Part shown: in pieces, positions 9,798 to 21,947 of the stretch
Layout: every line of letters starts with the position of its first letter
Position numbering within the stretch: position 1 is the first letter of the stretch
Assembly (NCBI GenBank): GCA_018806915.1
Contig: JAGKQI010000090.1
Location: 930,001 to 994,000, forward strand
Source: Phytophthora colocasiae
Lineage: Eukaryota > Oomycota > Peronosporomycetes > Peronosporales > Peronosporaceae
Direction of reading: 5' to 3'
Length of the DNA stretch: 64,000 nucleotides
Made by a program: the position numbers and the translations under genes
The notes under the pieces: model-generated
The model's input: only the letters and a program-made list of their open reading frames with translations
The model's database searches: none
What the model was told of the DNA's origin: nothing

Positions 9798-10059
9798 GAT
9801 TTCGCGTATTTTGAAACTCCTTTAGCTTCCGATGTGGTTTCAAGGGATGCAGTGAAGGCGGTCTGGATGTTTACGCATATTTGTTGACCAAGTTCTGGAG
9901 CACATCAGAGTGCAGCAGAACTTTGAGCGTGAACATTCACGCAGCCTAAAGCTCGAACGTGGTCAAGAAACGGGCGTAAACACTTCGTATTTCTCACCAA
10001 TGATCTATTCTACTCAGCGGAAGTAGAGTTTCAAGGACTGGATCTATGGATCTGTCTTT

Positions 10060-10240
10060 CTGCAATGAGATTTCCCGAAGCTCAGTTCTCTTCAGTTCTC
10101 AATTTGCCAAGGACTCCACTACCAAAAGGATCACAACCAAGTACGTGTGTCTTGCTGCCGTCTTCGCCATTGTGGCTACTACCGCCAATGCCAATCTGTA
10201 GGGGCCAGAACTCAGGCCAGAACGCCTATATCCCTGGATT
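10060..10240 (+). pseudogene. Second copy of the secreted Cys-rich peptide gene, broken
   Basis: Aligned with 7690-7890: the promoter-like stretch and signal-peptide codons (GTCTTCGCCATTGTGGC) are retained. The start codon region is deleted, the Cys-rich N-terminal codons are missing, and a TAG falls right after the signal-peptide region (10199-10201). Homology fades after the block equivalent to SAQNAYI. Confidence 0.75.
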
Positions 10241-10591
10241 CAGGAGGGGGTTACCTCGAGAACCCTCCCACCGCGTCCAACCTCTCCAACCAACACACAC
10301 AAGTCATAGTCCGATTCCTTCATACATACATGTACAACACACAAATCAACTGATATAATATACTTAGGAAATGACAAGCAACTGTAATAACCCGTGTGCT
10401 CTGTGTGCAAACGTGGCCACACCACCCGTTTGGCGATAGTTCTCGCTACCATCCATTGCCAAAACAACCACACATGTCAACGACATTTAAGATTGACCTG
10501 TATACAAAATTGCATGTTATTGGGGTTGAGGAGCAATCAATTATGACATTGCAAATATCGGCAATAGTTACGGAAAATTTCCCTGTTTTCC
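10241..10591. other. Spacer between duplication unit 2 and the DIRS-like element
   Basis: No gene, repeat or terminal structure was recognised. It should contain the right terminus of the tyrosine-recombinase element, which I could not delimit. Confidence 0.35.
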
Positions 10592-11734
10592 TTAGTTGTC
10601 TTCACGCACGGCGAGAGGGGCAAATACTTGATTAGTTAGCGAAGCTTGGCTTCTCAACCCCCCTTGCGTCCCGGATGACAGATCCGGGCAATCCCAAGTA
10701 GACGCTCGAATCATGTGTTCTGCCACGTCTCGTAACATTCCAGGTCTGAGTCTTGTGTACACCGAAAAACACCAGCTCGACCAACGTCCCATCAATTTGA
10801 TGACCAGCTCACTGCGTCCCGCAGCCAGAAGAGCGCACGCCCCACCGATCCGCAGTGAGTGCGCCGAATATTCGGTTGGGTCTGCCCCACAGGCTTCCGC
10901 GGCTCCTTTGATCGTCCTTGCTGCCCAGGGACGAGGAAACAAGTATCAGACATTTGATGGCAAGATGGCGGCAGTCGCCTTCGCCCACCGTAGCGTTCGA
11001 AACGCACGAGTCAATTACAAGACTCCGGAATTTGAGCTCATTGCTCAAGACTATAAGCGCACCCACAGCCAGGTGGAACGGAAGCAGCCAGTCACCACAC
11101 CCATGCTGCTCGAGATGCATCGGCAGCTTATGGGGCAGCGGACAGACCTGAATGGAGAGGTCACCGATATCCTATGGGGGTCGATCCTCCTCGGGTTTTT
11201 CTTCTTGGATCGCAGCTCGGAGCTGTGGGGACCAGTGAGCCGTGACTCATCAACCGGCACCGTGCACTGTGTAAAAGCAGAGGATGTAATCATTCGGGAC
11301 CGCCATGGATCCCAGGTCGGACCGGGTTCATCCAGAGGAGTCTCCGTGGATATACATTTCAGATCCCACAAAGGGGACCGAACAAGACAAGGAAGCGTGA
11401 TACGCCATTATCGATCAGGCCTACCGGAACTGTGCCCGGTTGCAGCCGCAGAAGCTTGTCTTCAAGCAAGACAACGACTGCAAAGTCGAGGAGAACAGAC
11501 TGGGCCCTACTTGACGTCGATAGGGCAAAGGAGGATGATCAACAAACACAGTCCTGCGTAGAGACCGACGATACGGGCTTGCCGTTCTTGAGGGAGGCCG
11601 TCGATCCACACCGGAAATCCGAACTCACTGCAGAAGTTCCTCCAGTATCGGAACTTCTTGTCGTACGTGCCGAGTGTAGACTCGTTGATAGCCGCTCGTT
11701 TAAGTCGAGTTGTCTCTCTTGATATGTCTGCCAA
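10592..11734 (-). pseudogene. Tyrosine recombinase with an inverted central segment
   Basis: N-terminal core-binding part (minus): STLGTYDKKFRYWRNFC at about 11684-11634. C-terminal catalytic part (minus): AHSLRIGGA with the H-x-x-R box (about 10861-10850), then LMGRWSSWCFSVYTRL with the candidate nucleophile Tyr. The middle of the domain, including LLGFFFLDRSSELWG with the first catalytic Arg and an SHKGD motif, is readable only on the plus strand (about 10945-11545). The enzyme would normally integrate circular cDNA by site-specific strand exchange. As arranged here it cannot be made. Confidence 0.7.
10940..11546 (+). other. Inverted segment of the recombinase gene
   Basis: The plus-strand reading from KYQTFDGKMAAVAFAHRSV to about TGPYLTSIG is sense coding for the middle of the tyrosine recombinase, while both flanks code on the minus strand. 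Reversing this piece would restore collinearity with the family. Breakpoints are placed to within about 15 bp by where each reading stops making sense. Confidence 0.65.
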
Positions 11735-11746
11735 CCTGTCTGCAGG

Positions 11747-13000
11747 TCAGGACAGTCAGAGATGTTAGTCGGGTTGTGAACGTCACACGCCCTCTCTTCG
11801 GCCGACCGGGCCAGTATTCGGTTCACAGTAATTATGCACTTGCGAGCTGCTTGGACCGATGCCAATGAGCGCAAATGTTGCTGCGCTGTAGAGTCCCGGC
11901 TGAACATTGTTCGCAGAAGTCTGATCTCCCATGCATTGCGCACATACAAACGGAGTAGGCTCCACGACTTCTCGGACGGTGCCGCCACCTTCCATCGTTT
12001 CATGAGATCCAGAAGTATCCGTGACAAGTCAGCTTCGGTTACTTGTGACCCGCAATGCACCCGGTGCACTCGCTTCGGGGTAAGACCGAATACGAACACA
12101 GTCGCTGTGTCATGTAGAATTACCCATCCGTCCGATTCAGGGGGCTCGGTGCCGAACATCGTCAGAGGAACCCCTGCAAACTCGTTCTGGAACACCAGAT
12201 TGTTCCACCAGAGCAGATCGAGCCTCAGAGATGTCGTCATAGGAGTTCCGCTCCTACCTGCTCTCTTGGAGGCTAGCTGCGCGAATACGATTCGCTGCAT
12301 GAAGGGTTTTGCAATCGGTATGAATGTCACCACATGTCGGAGGATCCCCACGAGAGATTCCAATCGTTTAGGTGATGATAACGAACCGCTGCTTGAGCGT
12401 GTCCTGCACCGTTTGCTTTACCTTTCGTCAATCTTCCTATGTGGAAGAGTAGCGGTGGCTTCAGGAATATTTCAGTCGATGCCGACTGCATGGAATCTGT
12501 TCCGACCACGTGCGTAAATCTTGCCCTCGTGCCAAACCATCGTTCCCGAATACCAACTTAACCGCATGTCTCGAAGACGGCGCTCCGCGCGCAGGAGTCT
12601 GTCCTCCAATATCCACCTCAATAAGCACGATGTCGTCTACCATCACTGGGTATATCCACATGGGTTCTGGTAATCCGAGCACATGACGATGTGCCTGCCC
12701 GCTGGTAGTGCCTTACTGCTTTCCCCATTATGGCAAAGAATCCGGGAGAAGCTGTCCACCCAGAATACGGCTGATCCAGATACGATACCGACGTGTGATT
12801 GGGGAAGAGTGCCCCTCGAATGCGGGTGCATTGCCGTTCGTGCACTGGCACGTGGAGGAATACCTCGCGCAATATCTGCCCCAAGCGCGAAGGATGCGAC
12901 AACCTGGGTATCGACGGCGAAGTTCTGTAACTCGCAGGGCAATATGGAGAGTATGCTTCCCACCGAGCGTCCGGGTGTCAGCTCGGTGTCCGGTTGCACC
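11747..13000 (-). pseudogene. DIRS-like reverse transcriptase and RNase H remnants
   Basis: RT fragments: YSGWTASPGFFAIMGKAVRH (about 12760-12700), the fingers-palm stretch of DIRS RTs, and YPVMVDDIVLIEVD (about 12650-12610) with the catalytic DD pair. RNase H region: LVGILRHVVTFIPIAKPF (about 12355) and LRLDLLWWNNLVF (about 12225), the connection/RNase H pattern of DIRS elements. The expected catalytic Asp context is degraded to LHDTATVFVFGL. At least three frames must be joined, so it is dead. Confidence 0.6.
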
Positions 13001-15462
13001 TCGTTCACGGATGCCCCTTACGGGGGCCGCTAGATTGTGAATTGTCCGGCCCGTTCTTCCGTTATGCAGGAATGTCTTTCTTCGGGACTGGCGCAAAGAG
13101 CGCTCGCTTGGAAATCCTGGATCAGCTGCCAGGATCTCTATGTTGGCAAGAAGGCAACGGCCTCGGTAGTAGTCCTTCAAGCAGACGGTGGATTCACAAT
13201 CGCTGTTCCGCTTACAGCGCCGTAATTGGCCGTGAAAAAGTGGGCGGACTCCGATCCGTTCCACGCTCTGTCCTGCCAATGTGGTATGACCCCCGTGTTC
13301 TGCAATTGCACAGAGACGCTGTAACCCTGGATAATCTGCCAAGTGTGGTTCTGGTACAACTTGGGACGAAGTAGCCTTATTAGGACGAGGGTCCCTTGAG
13401 GTCTGCCTCCTCTGAGAATACGTAAGGCTCCTGCAATACCTACATTCGCAGTGAAGGCCAACCACTGCGGTCAAGAATTCCACGTCCGTGTGAGTGGGAT
13501 CTCCAAACGATCTGCGTTTGGTTTGATGTGGAACAATGTGTTCTCGCAAAACGGAATGCCGTTGGTGTAAGGCTAGAGGCCTTGAAGGTACGGGAAGATG
13601 TCCGCGCCGGCACACACCAAGGCGTGATCCCGTTAATGACTGCCACTTCTGCTGACGTCTGTGCTTCGCAAAAGAGAGATGCCTCTGATCGAGCCGTCGT
13701 GAGAGGCGTGTCAAAGGTGGTGACTGGGCAACGTCGCCGCCGTCTTGTATGTCAGAAGAAATGGGACGGAGGTTCACGAAAGAAATCGGTGTCGTACTAT
13801 ATGTACCACCCGGTTGTAGTCCGATAGAACCCAGAAGACCAGCGGGCTACCCATTGATCCCGATAATATTCGGTGAATCCCTGGCAATTCGCCAAATTCA
13901 CATCCCCTCGTGATGTTGGGTCCGGCCGGGTCGACAGTGGTAGGCCACTGAGTCGACTCCGCTGTGGCGAATCGATGTTAGTAGCGTCCAAATCCAAACT
14001 CCATGACCCAATTGCACAGACACGTCTGCAGCAACGCATTGAATCTCCCGCGGCACTGCATTCGCTACTGTCACGTCCGCGTGGAGGAATGTCTCCCGGA
14101 TTGACCCGGGAATTAGAGGGGCCAGATTTGGAGCGCTGACCTGATATGTCGATGAGTGTCAGGGAAATTATCAAAAGCTGAATCACCGAAGACGCGTACA
14201 GAAACCGTTAGGACGGTTTGTTGCTAGCCAATGGCTAAATCCAGCAAGTAGTTCGCGATGCTTCCTATTTCGTTGTTAGTGCAGTCCCCACGTGACTGAG
14301 CAGGCCAACCACCACGCCGGAATCGCCCGGCGAGGTCCAAACGCAACATGCAGAAACGCTCCTTGTCGATGGGCTCTACCGGAACCCACCGTCGAACGCA
14401 AGAATGCAAACTTCCGAAGCTGTTGCAGCGTACAAGAGTTGGCGGCGGTAGTATAGGTGCACGGCACCGGGAAGACCGACCGACGCTAGGGCTAGCGGTC
14501 GGCGACATGGAAGCAACGAGGTGAAGCGTAGAGTCGAAAGTCGATGTTGGAAGAAAATGTAGACGCCTTCAAACCCTGACTGTCACCTCCGAGGCGTCAG
14601 TGCTGTAAGGTTCGGGTGATCGGTGGCCAATGCGCCGTATTTTGGATGTGACGTACGACGTCACCTCCTCGTAGGAGCTGCACCTTCTCGTGAGGGTGCT
14701 TGCAGGAACGAAACTGCAGCCAGTCTGCGTCTGGCTCCGCAGGCAGATCGCCTTGCCGTTGTTCACGTGGGGATTAAGCGCAGGATGTGCGCGTGTGGAA
14801 CCGGGGATGTAGTTGTCCGTTCCCACGACGCTGTCGACGCGGTATTGAGATGTGGGGTCCAGTCGCAGCGGAAGACCCACTGTGTACCCAAGTCCGAATC
14901 AGCGCCCGTTCAGCCCATGACGTGGCGCACCATGCGAATATAATCCGGGGAATCATGAGCCCAGTGATGCTACGGGCATCCCCTTTCCAGAAGAGAACCA
15001 TACCGACCATCGTTAGCCATAGGGCGTTGAAAAGCACCGTGAAGACGTGTGAATACAGGTTAATCACAGCATGCACCAAACTGTCCGGGGCGTCATCATA
15101 CAATCCAGCGAGAGGAAGTCCGTGTGTACCGCGTTGAACACCGAGGCTACGGCTCTCAGGTACCATTCAACAGCTGCCCCTTGAAGACAGTACAAAGTGG
15201 CACGTATATCTTCCATAGTACGGATGCTCGACCGGACTCGTATCTGCCGAAGCCCATTTAGCTGGGCTCGTGTTGCACTGCTCTCCCACCACCAGCATCC
15301 GCTGCCATGGCGGCAGGAAATGATGATCAATTGACGTGTTCCAAAGTTTACCGCGAACAACATTTTTGCCTGTCCCTTTCGTGACCCGATACTGACCACG
15401 CCTCGTTTCCCTTTGCTGGATTGTTGAGACCCGGTCTTGCCAATTGAGGCGCCAAAACGATG
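13001..15462 (-). pseudogene. Degenerate upstream RT / downstream gag region of the DIRS-like element
   Basis: Minus-strand frames are short and shift often. A stretch around 15120-15040 reads FLSL...GLYDDAPDSLVHAV across a shift and looks like gag. Nothing between about 13000 and 14500 could be assigned with confidence. Confidence 0.35.
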
Positions 15463-17382
15463 TTAGTTCAGATTCAATGTACCTACCCGCTGGTCTCGGG
15501 ACGCAACTTGAGCCCAGTCTGATGCACGTTTACTTCCGCTGCGGATGGTCGGAATGCCGATCCTCCTGTCTGGAACTCCAGTCGGCGCGATGAACCGCTC
15601 CTGGATGCGGTCGTCGCTGTCTCCACTGGCCCTGTCGAGGAGGTGATGACGAGGGCGCCAAGTATCGAGGAGACTCCTGTCTCTGGCTACGGCCGTGCTC
15701 GAGTCTGGAACTGTCCCAATAGCTATGTGCTGTGGCAAGCTCCGTCACGGGGATGCACGGCTACGGCCGTCGTCATATCCACTAGACCTGGTGTAGGAGG
15801 ATCCCCGTTTCGGATGGCGCCCGTGGTTCGGCGGCCGTCCCTGCCTCGGTGTGTGGCTGTGGTCAGCACGCTGAGGGCGGCCTGATGGTGTTCTGCGGCC
15901 GCGTGATCGTGAACGTGATCGGCTACGTGATCGTCTCTCACGAGATAGCCGGGCTACGGCAATGCGGCTCCGCCGTCGGTGATGTCGGTGTGCACTGTCG
16001 GTATGCAACCTGAAGATGAGGTGAGCACCTTGAGGGCTGTGAGGTGATGGCTGAGACAGCTTGGCCGGCGAACGTTGACGCAGCACTTGTTCCTGCAATA
16101 GTTGTTGACTCGCCGCCCTGCAGCAAGCGCATCTGTTGAGTAGTCTTCGTGAGCTTCCAAAGGATCGCCGTTAGCACTGCGTCTGCCGCAGGCGGTGCCG
16201 TAAGGAACCGGCACATCCAAGCCGCCGGTGTAACTGCTACGCTGCCGTCGCCGGGCTCGGCTGGGATTAGTAGACATCGCCGCCCTCGAAACGTCCGACG
16301 GTTCGAGGCGGGGTTGCGCCAGTGGAGTTGCCTGGAAAAGTTGCTCAGCTCAATGATCTGAAACGACAGAGAAGAGGCCGTCCCTCTTCGAGAGCCCCGT
16401 GGCCAAGATCGTCGAAGGAGAGCTCCTCGTCGCCTGTCGACGTCCATGTCCATACGTGTCGAGGGTTTGGGAGGTCCCAAGAACTGCTTAACGCATACTG
16501 TAAATGGTGTTATGGTAATGGCCCGGCTCCGTCTCCACAGCAATCGGCTCCCGAGCCGGGGAAGTCCCACTGTAAGTGTCCTGATCCTGTTGGTACGAAC
16601 GTGTCGCTTGAGTAGTTTCTGTGGCGCTCTGCATCGGGAAATGTCCGGCACAGCTAGTTCCTTCCATCGCGAACGAAAGCGTCGTGCACGTTGGTTGGAG
16701 TCTGGAGTTAATAGAACTCCATGACACCAGCCGACCATAAACTCGTCTCTCTCCACTCGAGGCTTGCCATGCGGCATCACATGGGATCAATACGTACACC
16801 GGACTGTCTGTAGCCCGATGACGTATCTCCACGAAGCATACAGAAATGACGACTTGCACGGGTTGGAGCACGCCCGGTGGCCGTACGGAATGATAGGGAT
16901 CGTGTAGTACGGTATAGCACAATCTGACCGAGGCGTAGGCGCCCAGCTGCACTTCCACGTAATGGCGAGGGCCACTGTCCTCCTCGGCTACGAAGCACGT
17001 GTGAAAGCGCACGAACCGGTATAGCATCGAACAGGGACGCTCGTTAATCTCTCCGTCTCGTAGGTTCTCGTCCGGGGCGAGTCAGGCGCGTGTAGGGAAT
17101 AAGCACGTCAGTCTCAGCCAATCTGTTGAGCCCCGCCGGGCGCGGGGGGCATGTGTCAAATTCGCTCGGGTAGAAGATGAGTTCGCACATCCAGCCAGGT
17201 CTCCGAGAAGAGTCGTCCACGATAAAGTCACACGCGGTATCCGGCATGATGTGGCGTGGCTCGCGTAGGCGGACGTAAATGGGCCCGTCCCACGAGCCGT
17301 CCGACAGCTCGTGGGGGCACTCTAGGCGTACGATAGCCTGACGCAGGCTGTCTGCGCGCGACACCGACGCTGGGGGGTTCAT
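15463..17382 (-). pseudogene. DIRS-like gag (ORF1), frameshifted
   Basis: A plausible start ATG sits at 17380-17382, followed by 112 codons (MNPPASVSRADSLRQ...). Downstream frames give a moderately conserved region and then an Arg/Ser-repeat tail, RSRSRSRSRSRGRR (about 15950-15905), typical of nucleic-acid-binding gag tails. Stops and shifts interrupt it. The gag assignment is from position and composition. Confidence 0.5.
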
Positions 17383-17589
17383 TTTCGCGGGAGCCCGGCT
17401 CCTTTCTCCGTGGACTATGTGTCCAGGACTATGTGTCCTTCCTTGCGCTGGAACACTTGCTGTTCAGCCAGCGAAGTCGCGAATGCCGTGAGTTTCGCCT
17501 TTCCTCGGAAACTTCCGGTTCGCTTCGCCGCCTAACCGGTTCACCGAACCGTGCACACCCCCATCCGCGACACCTGCATTCTTTGGCTC

Positions 17590-17775
17590 AACGACGCAGG
17601 GGATTACTGGGCCGTAAGATACATGACATGACAATTTCATTTGAGTCTGCTCAAAGTGTCAAGCAAGTGTACGATCTGATCATTTATTTCCTATCCGCCA
17701 GTGAGATCAGCATCTCCGCGAAGGTGGGGCATTTAACCGTTCGAGAAGACGGAGATAAGATAACGGCGAATCACA
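17590..17775 (+). pseudogene. Third bZIP-family fragment
   Basis: Matches 9219-9380 of the intact gene (GATTACTGGGCCGTAAGAT, then SVKQVYDLIIYFLS and EISISAKVGHLTVREDGD). It starts immediately after the DIRS-like element and fades after 17775, so only about 60 codons survive, with a small internal insertion near 17620. Confidence 0.75.
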
Positions 17776-18094
17776 AGTGAAGCTGGTGCTGTCACCGTTA
17801 CGCCAGGCAATGCATTCAATGCAGCTCGAGGCAAACCGTCGCTTTTGGAATGCGTACACTGTGCGCAAGGTAGTCCACGGTTAAGCAAGGATATGGCAAT
17901 AATGTATGCGGGCTTCGAGCTGGTGTCAATAGTGTATGCAGACAAGTCGCTACTGGGTCATCAGTTATGTATGCGAGTCTAGACTGTGAATATACGGGCA
18001 ATACTATTCTAGGAAACACTGGCCGTAGTGCCGAAGGATAAATGCATGAGACAGTGAACATTTCTACCCTGACTTAATTCCAGATCAAGTTCCA
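17776..18094. other. Spacer, nothing recognised
   Basis: No coding potential or repeat could be supported. Confidence 0.35.
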
Positions 18095-18540
18095 TCAAGG
18101 AAACGACAAATCTACGCATGGCGGACTGATAAAAAACGTGCACTTATCATCGAAAAGTGTGAGACTGTCTGTGGCTCACACCATAAAGACCGGCAAATGG
18201 GTACTTCTACAACGTTATCCAGGGGAACGGAGTATTGTGGTTTGGATTAACTCTCTCCGGGTTGACGGCGTTCCCGTAAGTAGCCTATGGCTAAACGTTA
18301 CGCTAGGAAATGCTACGAGAGTGCAAGTTTTCCTTTTGAAAACTTTACACCTTCACAAACGTGGCTACACTCGTTTCTGCGCAGAAACAAGCGAAGTATT
18401 CGTCAAATTATGAGTACGTGCCTTCGAAGACAGACAGTGTGGCAAAAGAGTGCTGGAAAAGATAAAGAGGCTTTGATAGTTTTGGTTGACAGTAATGGAG
18501 AAACGTACGAACCTTTCATGGTATTTAAGACGAAACCTTC
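18095..18540 (+). pseudogene. pogo/Tigger-like (DDE_1) transposase, N-terminal remnant
   Basis: Scattered frames read KRKRQIYAWRTDKKR, WINSLRVDGVPVS, FTPSQTWLHSFLRRNKRSIR (18344 onward) and DKEALIVLVDSNGETYEPF. These match the order of the helix-turn-helix/CENP-B-type binding domain and the start of the DDE domain of pogo-like transposases. Several shifts and stops are present. Gypsy-1 is inserted at 18541, inside the DDE part; I could not find a credible continuation after 28892. Confidence 0.55.
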
Positions 18541-19493
18541 TGTAATATGCCTGACTTGCAGAAGGGCGCGGATCTGGGATCTACCGTCCCACAGCAGCCA
18601 AGGCATGGAAGAATCCTACCAGTGACTTCGAAGTGGCTCGCTGGAGCACCAATGAGAGAGACGCTCGCGAACATGCCAGGCAGACAGGCCTGATACGTTG
18701 AAGCTACATGACTGACTGGGATGCCAGACGGAGCACGCAATGGCGGACTGGACAGTCAGTCCTCGAATCGACCGGGTGCAGGAAGCAGTTGCGAATTGGA
18801 CCAAGAAGTAGGAAGGAGTCGCGAGACCCCACTCCAAACGACGAACGACCAGTGAAGTGGTAGCTGAAGGTGGAGACAACCACAAGGTGGAACCTGAGGG
18901 AACTGCCTGAACAAACGACGAACGAAGCCAGTGGCTAAGAGCTACTGAAGGTTGAGACAACAACGAGTGGCGTCCAACGGGACCGCTCTAAACGACGAAC
19001 GAAGTGGAGACAACCACGAGTGGAGTCCGAGGACCCGCTCTAAACGACGAACGAAGTCAGTAGCGAGCGAGCTGCTGCATAGCTGAGCGACCAGGCGGAT
19101 CAGTAGAACTAGTTGGGTTCTCAGGCGGTGGCGTCTGTGGCAGCCAATAGCGGACAACGGTTCGATTGGTACGGCCCGAAGCAGGTGTCACGGGACTGAG
19201 GGACAACCAGGGAAGCTGTATACGTTTACGTCTGAAAGCGCAGGCACGAACGAAAGAGACGAACGAAAGAGACGAACGAAAGAGACGAGCGTAGTGTATA
19301 TTCACATACGTTAATATAAGTAGGCAAGTTCTTCGTTGACGAACGACGAACGAGCCGGCGCGGTGAACCGAGCCAGGAGACGACCAGTTGACGTTGAAGA
19401 GTGTCCTTCGACACCCGATCCTTGGGCACACCACCCAGCGCAGCACACGAGCGACGACCCACTGACTGGCAGTGAGAGAATAAACCTGTTACA
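18541..19493 (+). repeat. Gypsy-1 5' LTR
   Basis: 953 bp, against 933 bp for its partner. Most differences are small insertions in the 18640-18920 part (for example CATGCCAGG against CATGCAGG). The LTR contains a short tandem array of CGAACGAAAGAGA-type units near 19250-19285. Confidence 0.9.
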
Positions 19494-21947
19494 TGGTGGT
19501 CATACAGGGGCCTTCTCTTATTGTCTCACGTCAGCAGAAACGTACGAGGATGCCAACTAAAACGCGAGAGACAGCACGGAAACGAGTTACGAGGAAGAAA
19601 GCGACGCGATCGCAAAGCTCGAGGAGAGGACAGTCTCGACGCCGCGAGGAGGCTATTGATGAAGGTGCCGTGGGCAACCGGAACAGTAGTGACGAAGCGA
19701 CGATCAGTCCTGACGAGTATGAAGACAAACGCGCTATACCCGCTGAGGAAGAAGAAGAGTCAGCAGTCATGACGAGGAGTCAAGCTCGAAAGGAATGGGA
19801 AGAAGCCGGGCGCTTCTTGGCTACCGCTGCAGCCTCGGGAGAAGGACAGACAGCTTTTCGCAGTGGACGAGAGCTAATTAGCGCTGTACTTGGGGAACTC
19901 CCGATACGCACGGAAGACGAGCAGCCACGAGTGGTGAGACTGGATGCCGCCCCAGGCTCTGGACAACAAGAGACCGCTAACGACGTAGCCGAGGAACACG
20001 ACGGCAACGAGCCAGTACGTGAAGGCGCGCCACATGCAGCCGAAGATGAACCTGATGACGACGTTCCCGTACATCAACCCTCCGAAATGGAAACTATGGC
20101 GACAGCACTTCACGAGCTCCGTGAAGAAGTTCGGCAGTTACGGTTGCGGCGTGAACCTGGGCCTCGGAGTGAACTCCGACAGGCTGCAGAAGATGAATAT
20201 CGTGACCAGCAAGCACAACGACCTCCTCACCAGAATGTACGGCGAGATTCCGATGAAGATGCACGGCGAGTGAACCGACGTAGGTCACGAGGGCGGGAAC
20301 GGAGAGAGCGATCGCAAGGCCGGCGAGAAGCGCCTCCTAGACGACAACCTGAACGGCAACGACGAGAACAACCAGGAGGTGACGGGCAGCCATCCTCCTC
20401 CAGCAGTGAAAGCGACTCTGACGATAATGGAAGGCACGACGCAGGACGGAGACAACGCCGACGAAGCAGCTCTGAAGACAGTTCCACTGGCGAATCAGAA
20501 AGAGATGCACGAATGAGACAACGCCGTGAACGTCACGAGCAACGAGAACCGCGAGGAGGGAGAAGACGAGACCACCGCAGATCACCACGACGAGAACGAC
20601 GCCAGGAGCGTCATGAAGCACGAGGGCGACGAAGAGGTAATGTCAAGGATTTGGAACTGCCAACGTTCACCCTACGACTGGAGCGGCGGTATCCACTTGG
20701 ACAGACCGCATCGATTTAGCGTTGCAGGGAGCTATGAATCAGGACGTGGAGAGTGGAGTGATCATGCGCTTTACTTTATCCTGGGGAACAAGCTCATAGG
20801 CGAAGCCGCAAGTTGGTGGGTGAACTTCAATCGCAGACTGACAGACAATCAACGCACGTGGACACATCTGAAGCAGGCTCTATTACGGCGGTATGGACCG
20901 AAGGAGGATATCTCACTAGCGGAATATCGAGTGAACACCAGGTCAAGAGGTGCGAAGGAATCACATGCTGATTACGCAGCCGCTCTACGGAAAGCAGCAG
21001 GACGAAGCCGTGTAAGTGAACGCGTATTGATGGCACAATTCTACCGCGGCATGGACAAAACTACGCGTCAGTTGGTGAAGCAGCAGGAACCAGAAAATCT
21101 GGAAGAAGCGGTGATCAAAGCAACGGAAATCGATGACCCGATGGAAAACCTTTCGCAACTGGCACCAACTGGACAAACGACGACGACGGCGACGACTGAA
21201 ACGGCAGCCACGGATGGTATCGCGGCGAGGACGGTGACTTTGCCAGGCGTGGGTAGTGTGTATGTCCCGGTATCTGGTACCGTAGAAGGAATCAAAAATT
21301 ACGCAGCTGTGGATCCAGATGGCCTCGTCCTCTATACGAATCCGAAAGGGCGTGGAACATCATAACCGGGAAGTACGAGTTGCCGGCAGGAAGGAAGTGG
21401 AATTCGCGATACTGGGCAGAGCCTACGGTTCAGAAACGTACGAAAGCGAGGAAGGCGGACAACCGGCGCGACGAACGGAAGCAGCGAGCGCGGCGAGACG
21501 TAGAATCTTCGGACGACGAGGAACGGGACACGCAGTCTCGCAAAGCGAGCAAGCAACGGCGTACGACGGACACCAGCGAGGAGGAGTACGAGCTGAAGTC
21601 CCGGAAGAAAGCAAAACCGAAGCGTACAGTGCATTCTAGTGACGAGAAGGAGATGCGAAGCCCAGAAGAAGTTGAAGGCGGCAGTACGGCAAGTGTTAGC
21701 AGAAGAAGGCCAGAAACAACGAACCTCGAAGAAGTCGCCACCGAGCGAGACCAGTTGTCGGATCTGTGGGCAGAGCGGTCATTGGGCTGCATACTGCACC
21801 GTCGGACCAAAGTGTTATGCGTGTAGCAAGCATGGGCACATGGCGCGAGACTGTCCAGACCCCAAAGCCAAGGCCAGGAATGACGAGTACATGGCTAAGC
21901 GGAAGGAGGCACTAAAGTCAGCGGAAAACGGGAACAGGACGTCGTAG
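19493..21947 (+). pseudogene. Gypsy-1 gag with two CCHC zinc knuckles
   Basis: Starts at the PBS-borne ATG or at 19550 (MPTKTRETARKR). The N-terminal half is highly charged (Arg/Glu/Ser). The capsid-like part reads WSDHALYFILGNKL and ASWWVNFNRRLTDNQRTW. Two knuckles, CRICGQSGHWAAYC and CYACSKHGHMARDC (about 21750-21860), bind RNA. At least four frame changes (near 20650, 20730, 21330 and 21740) are needed to read it through. Confidence 0.75.
19494..19508 (+). promoter_or_regulatory. Gypsy-1 primer binding site
   Basis: TGGTGGTCATACAGG directly follows the LTR, with TGG complementary to a tRNA 3' CCA. The last LTR base plus TG makes the first in-frame ATG of gag (19493-19495). The tRNA identity was not determined. 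Confidence 0.55.

Larger units (their letters stand above)
8411..10240 (+). repeat. Segmental tandem duplication, unit 2
   Basis: It carries the intact bZIP-like gene and a degenerate peptide gene in the same order as unit 1 (4925-8016). Its gene preserves the empty TTAA site that dates the transposon in unit 1 to after the duplication. Confidence 0.75.
10592..17382 (-). mobile_element. Decayed DIRS-like (tyrosine-recombinase) retrotransposon
   Basis: On the minus strand the order is gag-like (17382 to about 14500), reverse transcriptase (fragments about 13000-12450), RNase H region (about 12360-11750) and tyrosine recombinase (11734-10592). This order, with no integrase and no LTRs, is that of DIRS-group elements. 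Frameshifts and stops are frequent throughout. Terminal repeats were not found, so the outer limits are those of recognisable coding sequence. Confidence 0.65.

Noticed and set aside
10713..10930. N-terminal part of the long plus-strand ORF 10713-11561
   Set aside because: It is the complement of the recombinase C-terminus (H-x-x-R box); only the part after about 10945 is sense.
12728..13777. 349-codon minus-strand ORF in the DIRS-like element
   Set aside because: Arg/His/Pro-rich shadow frame; the recognisable RT motifs of this stretch lie in other minus-strand frames.
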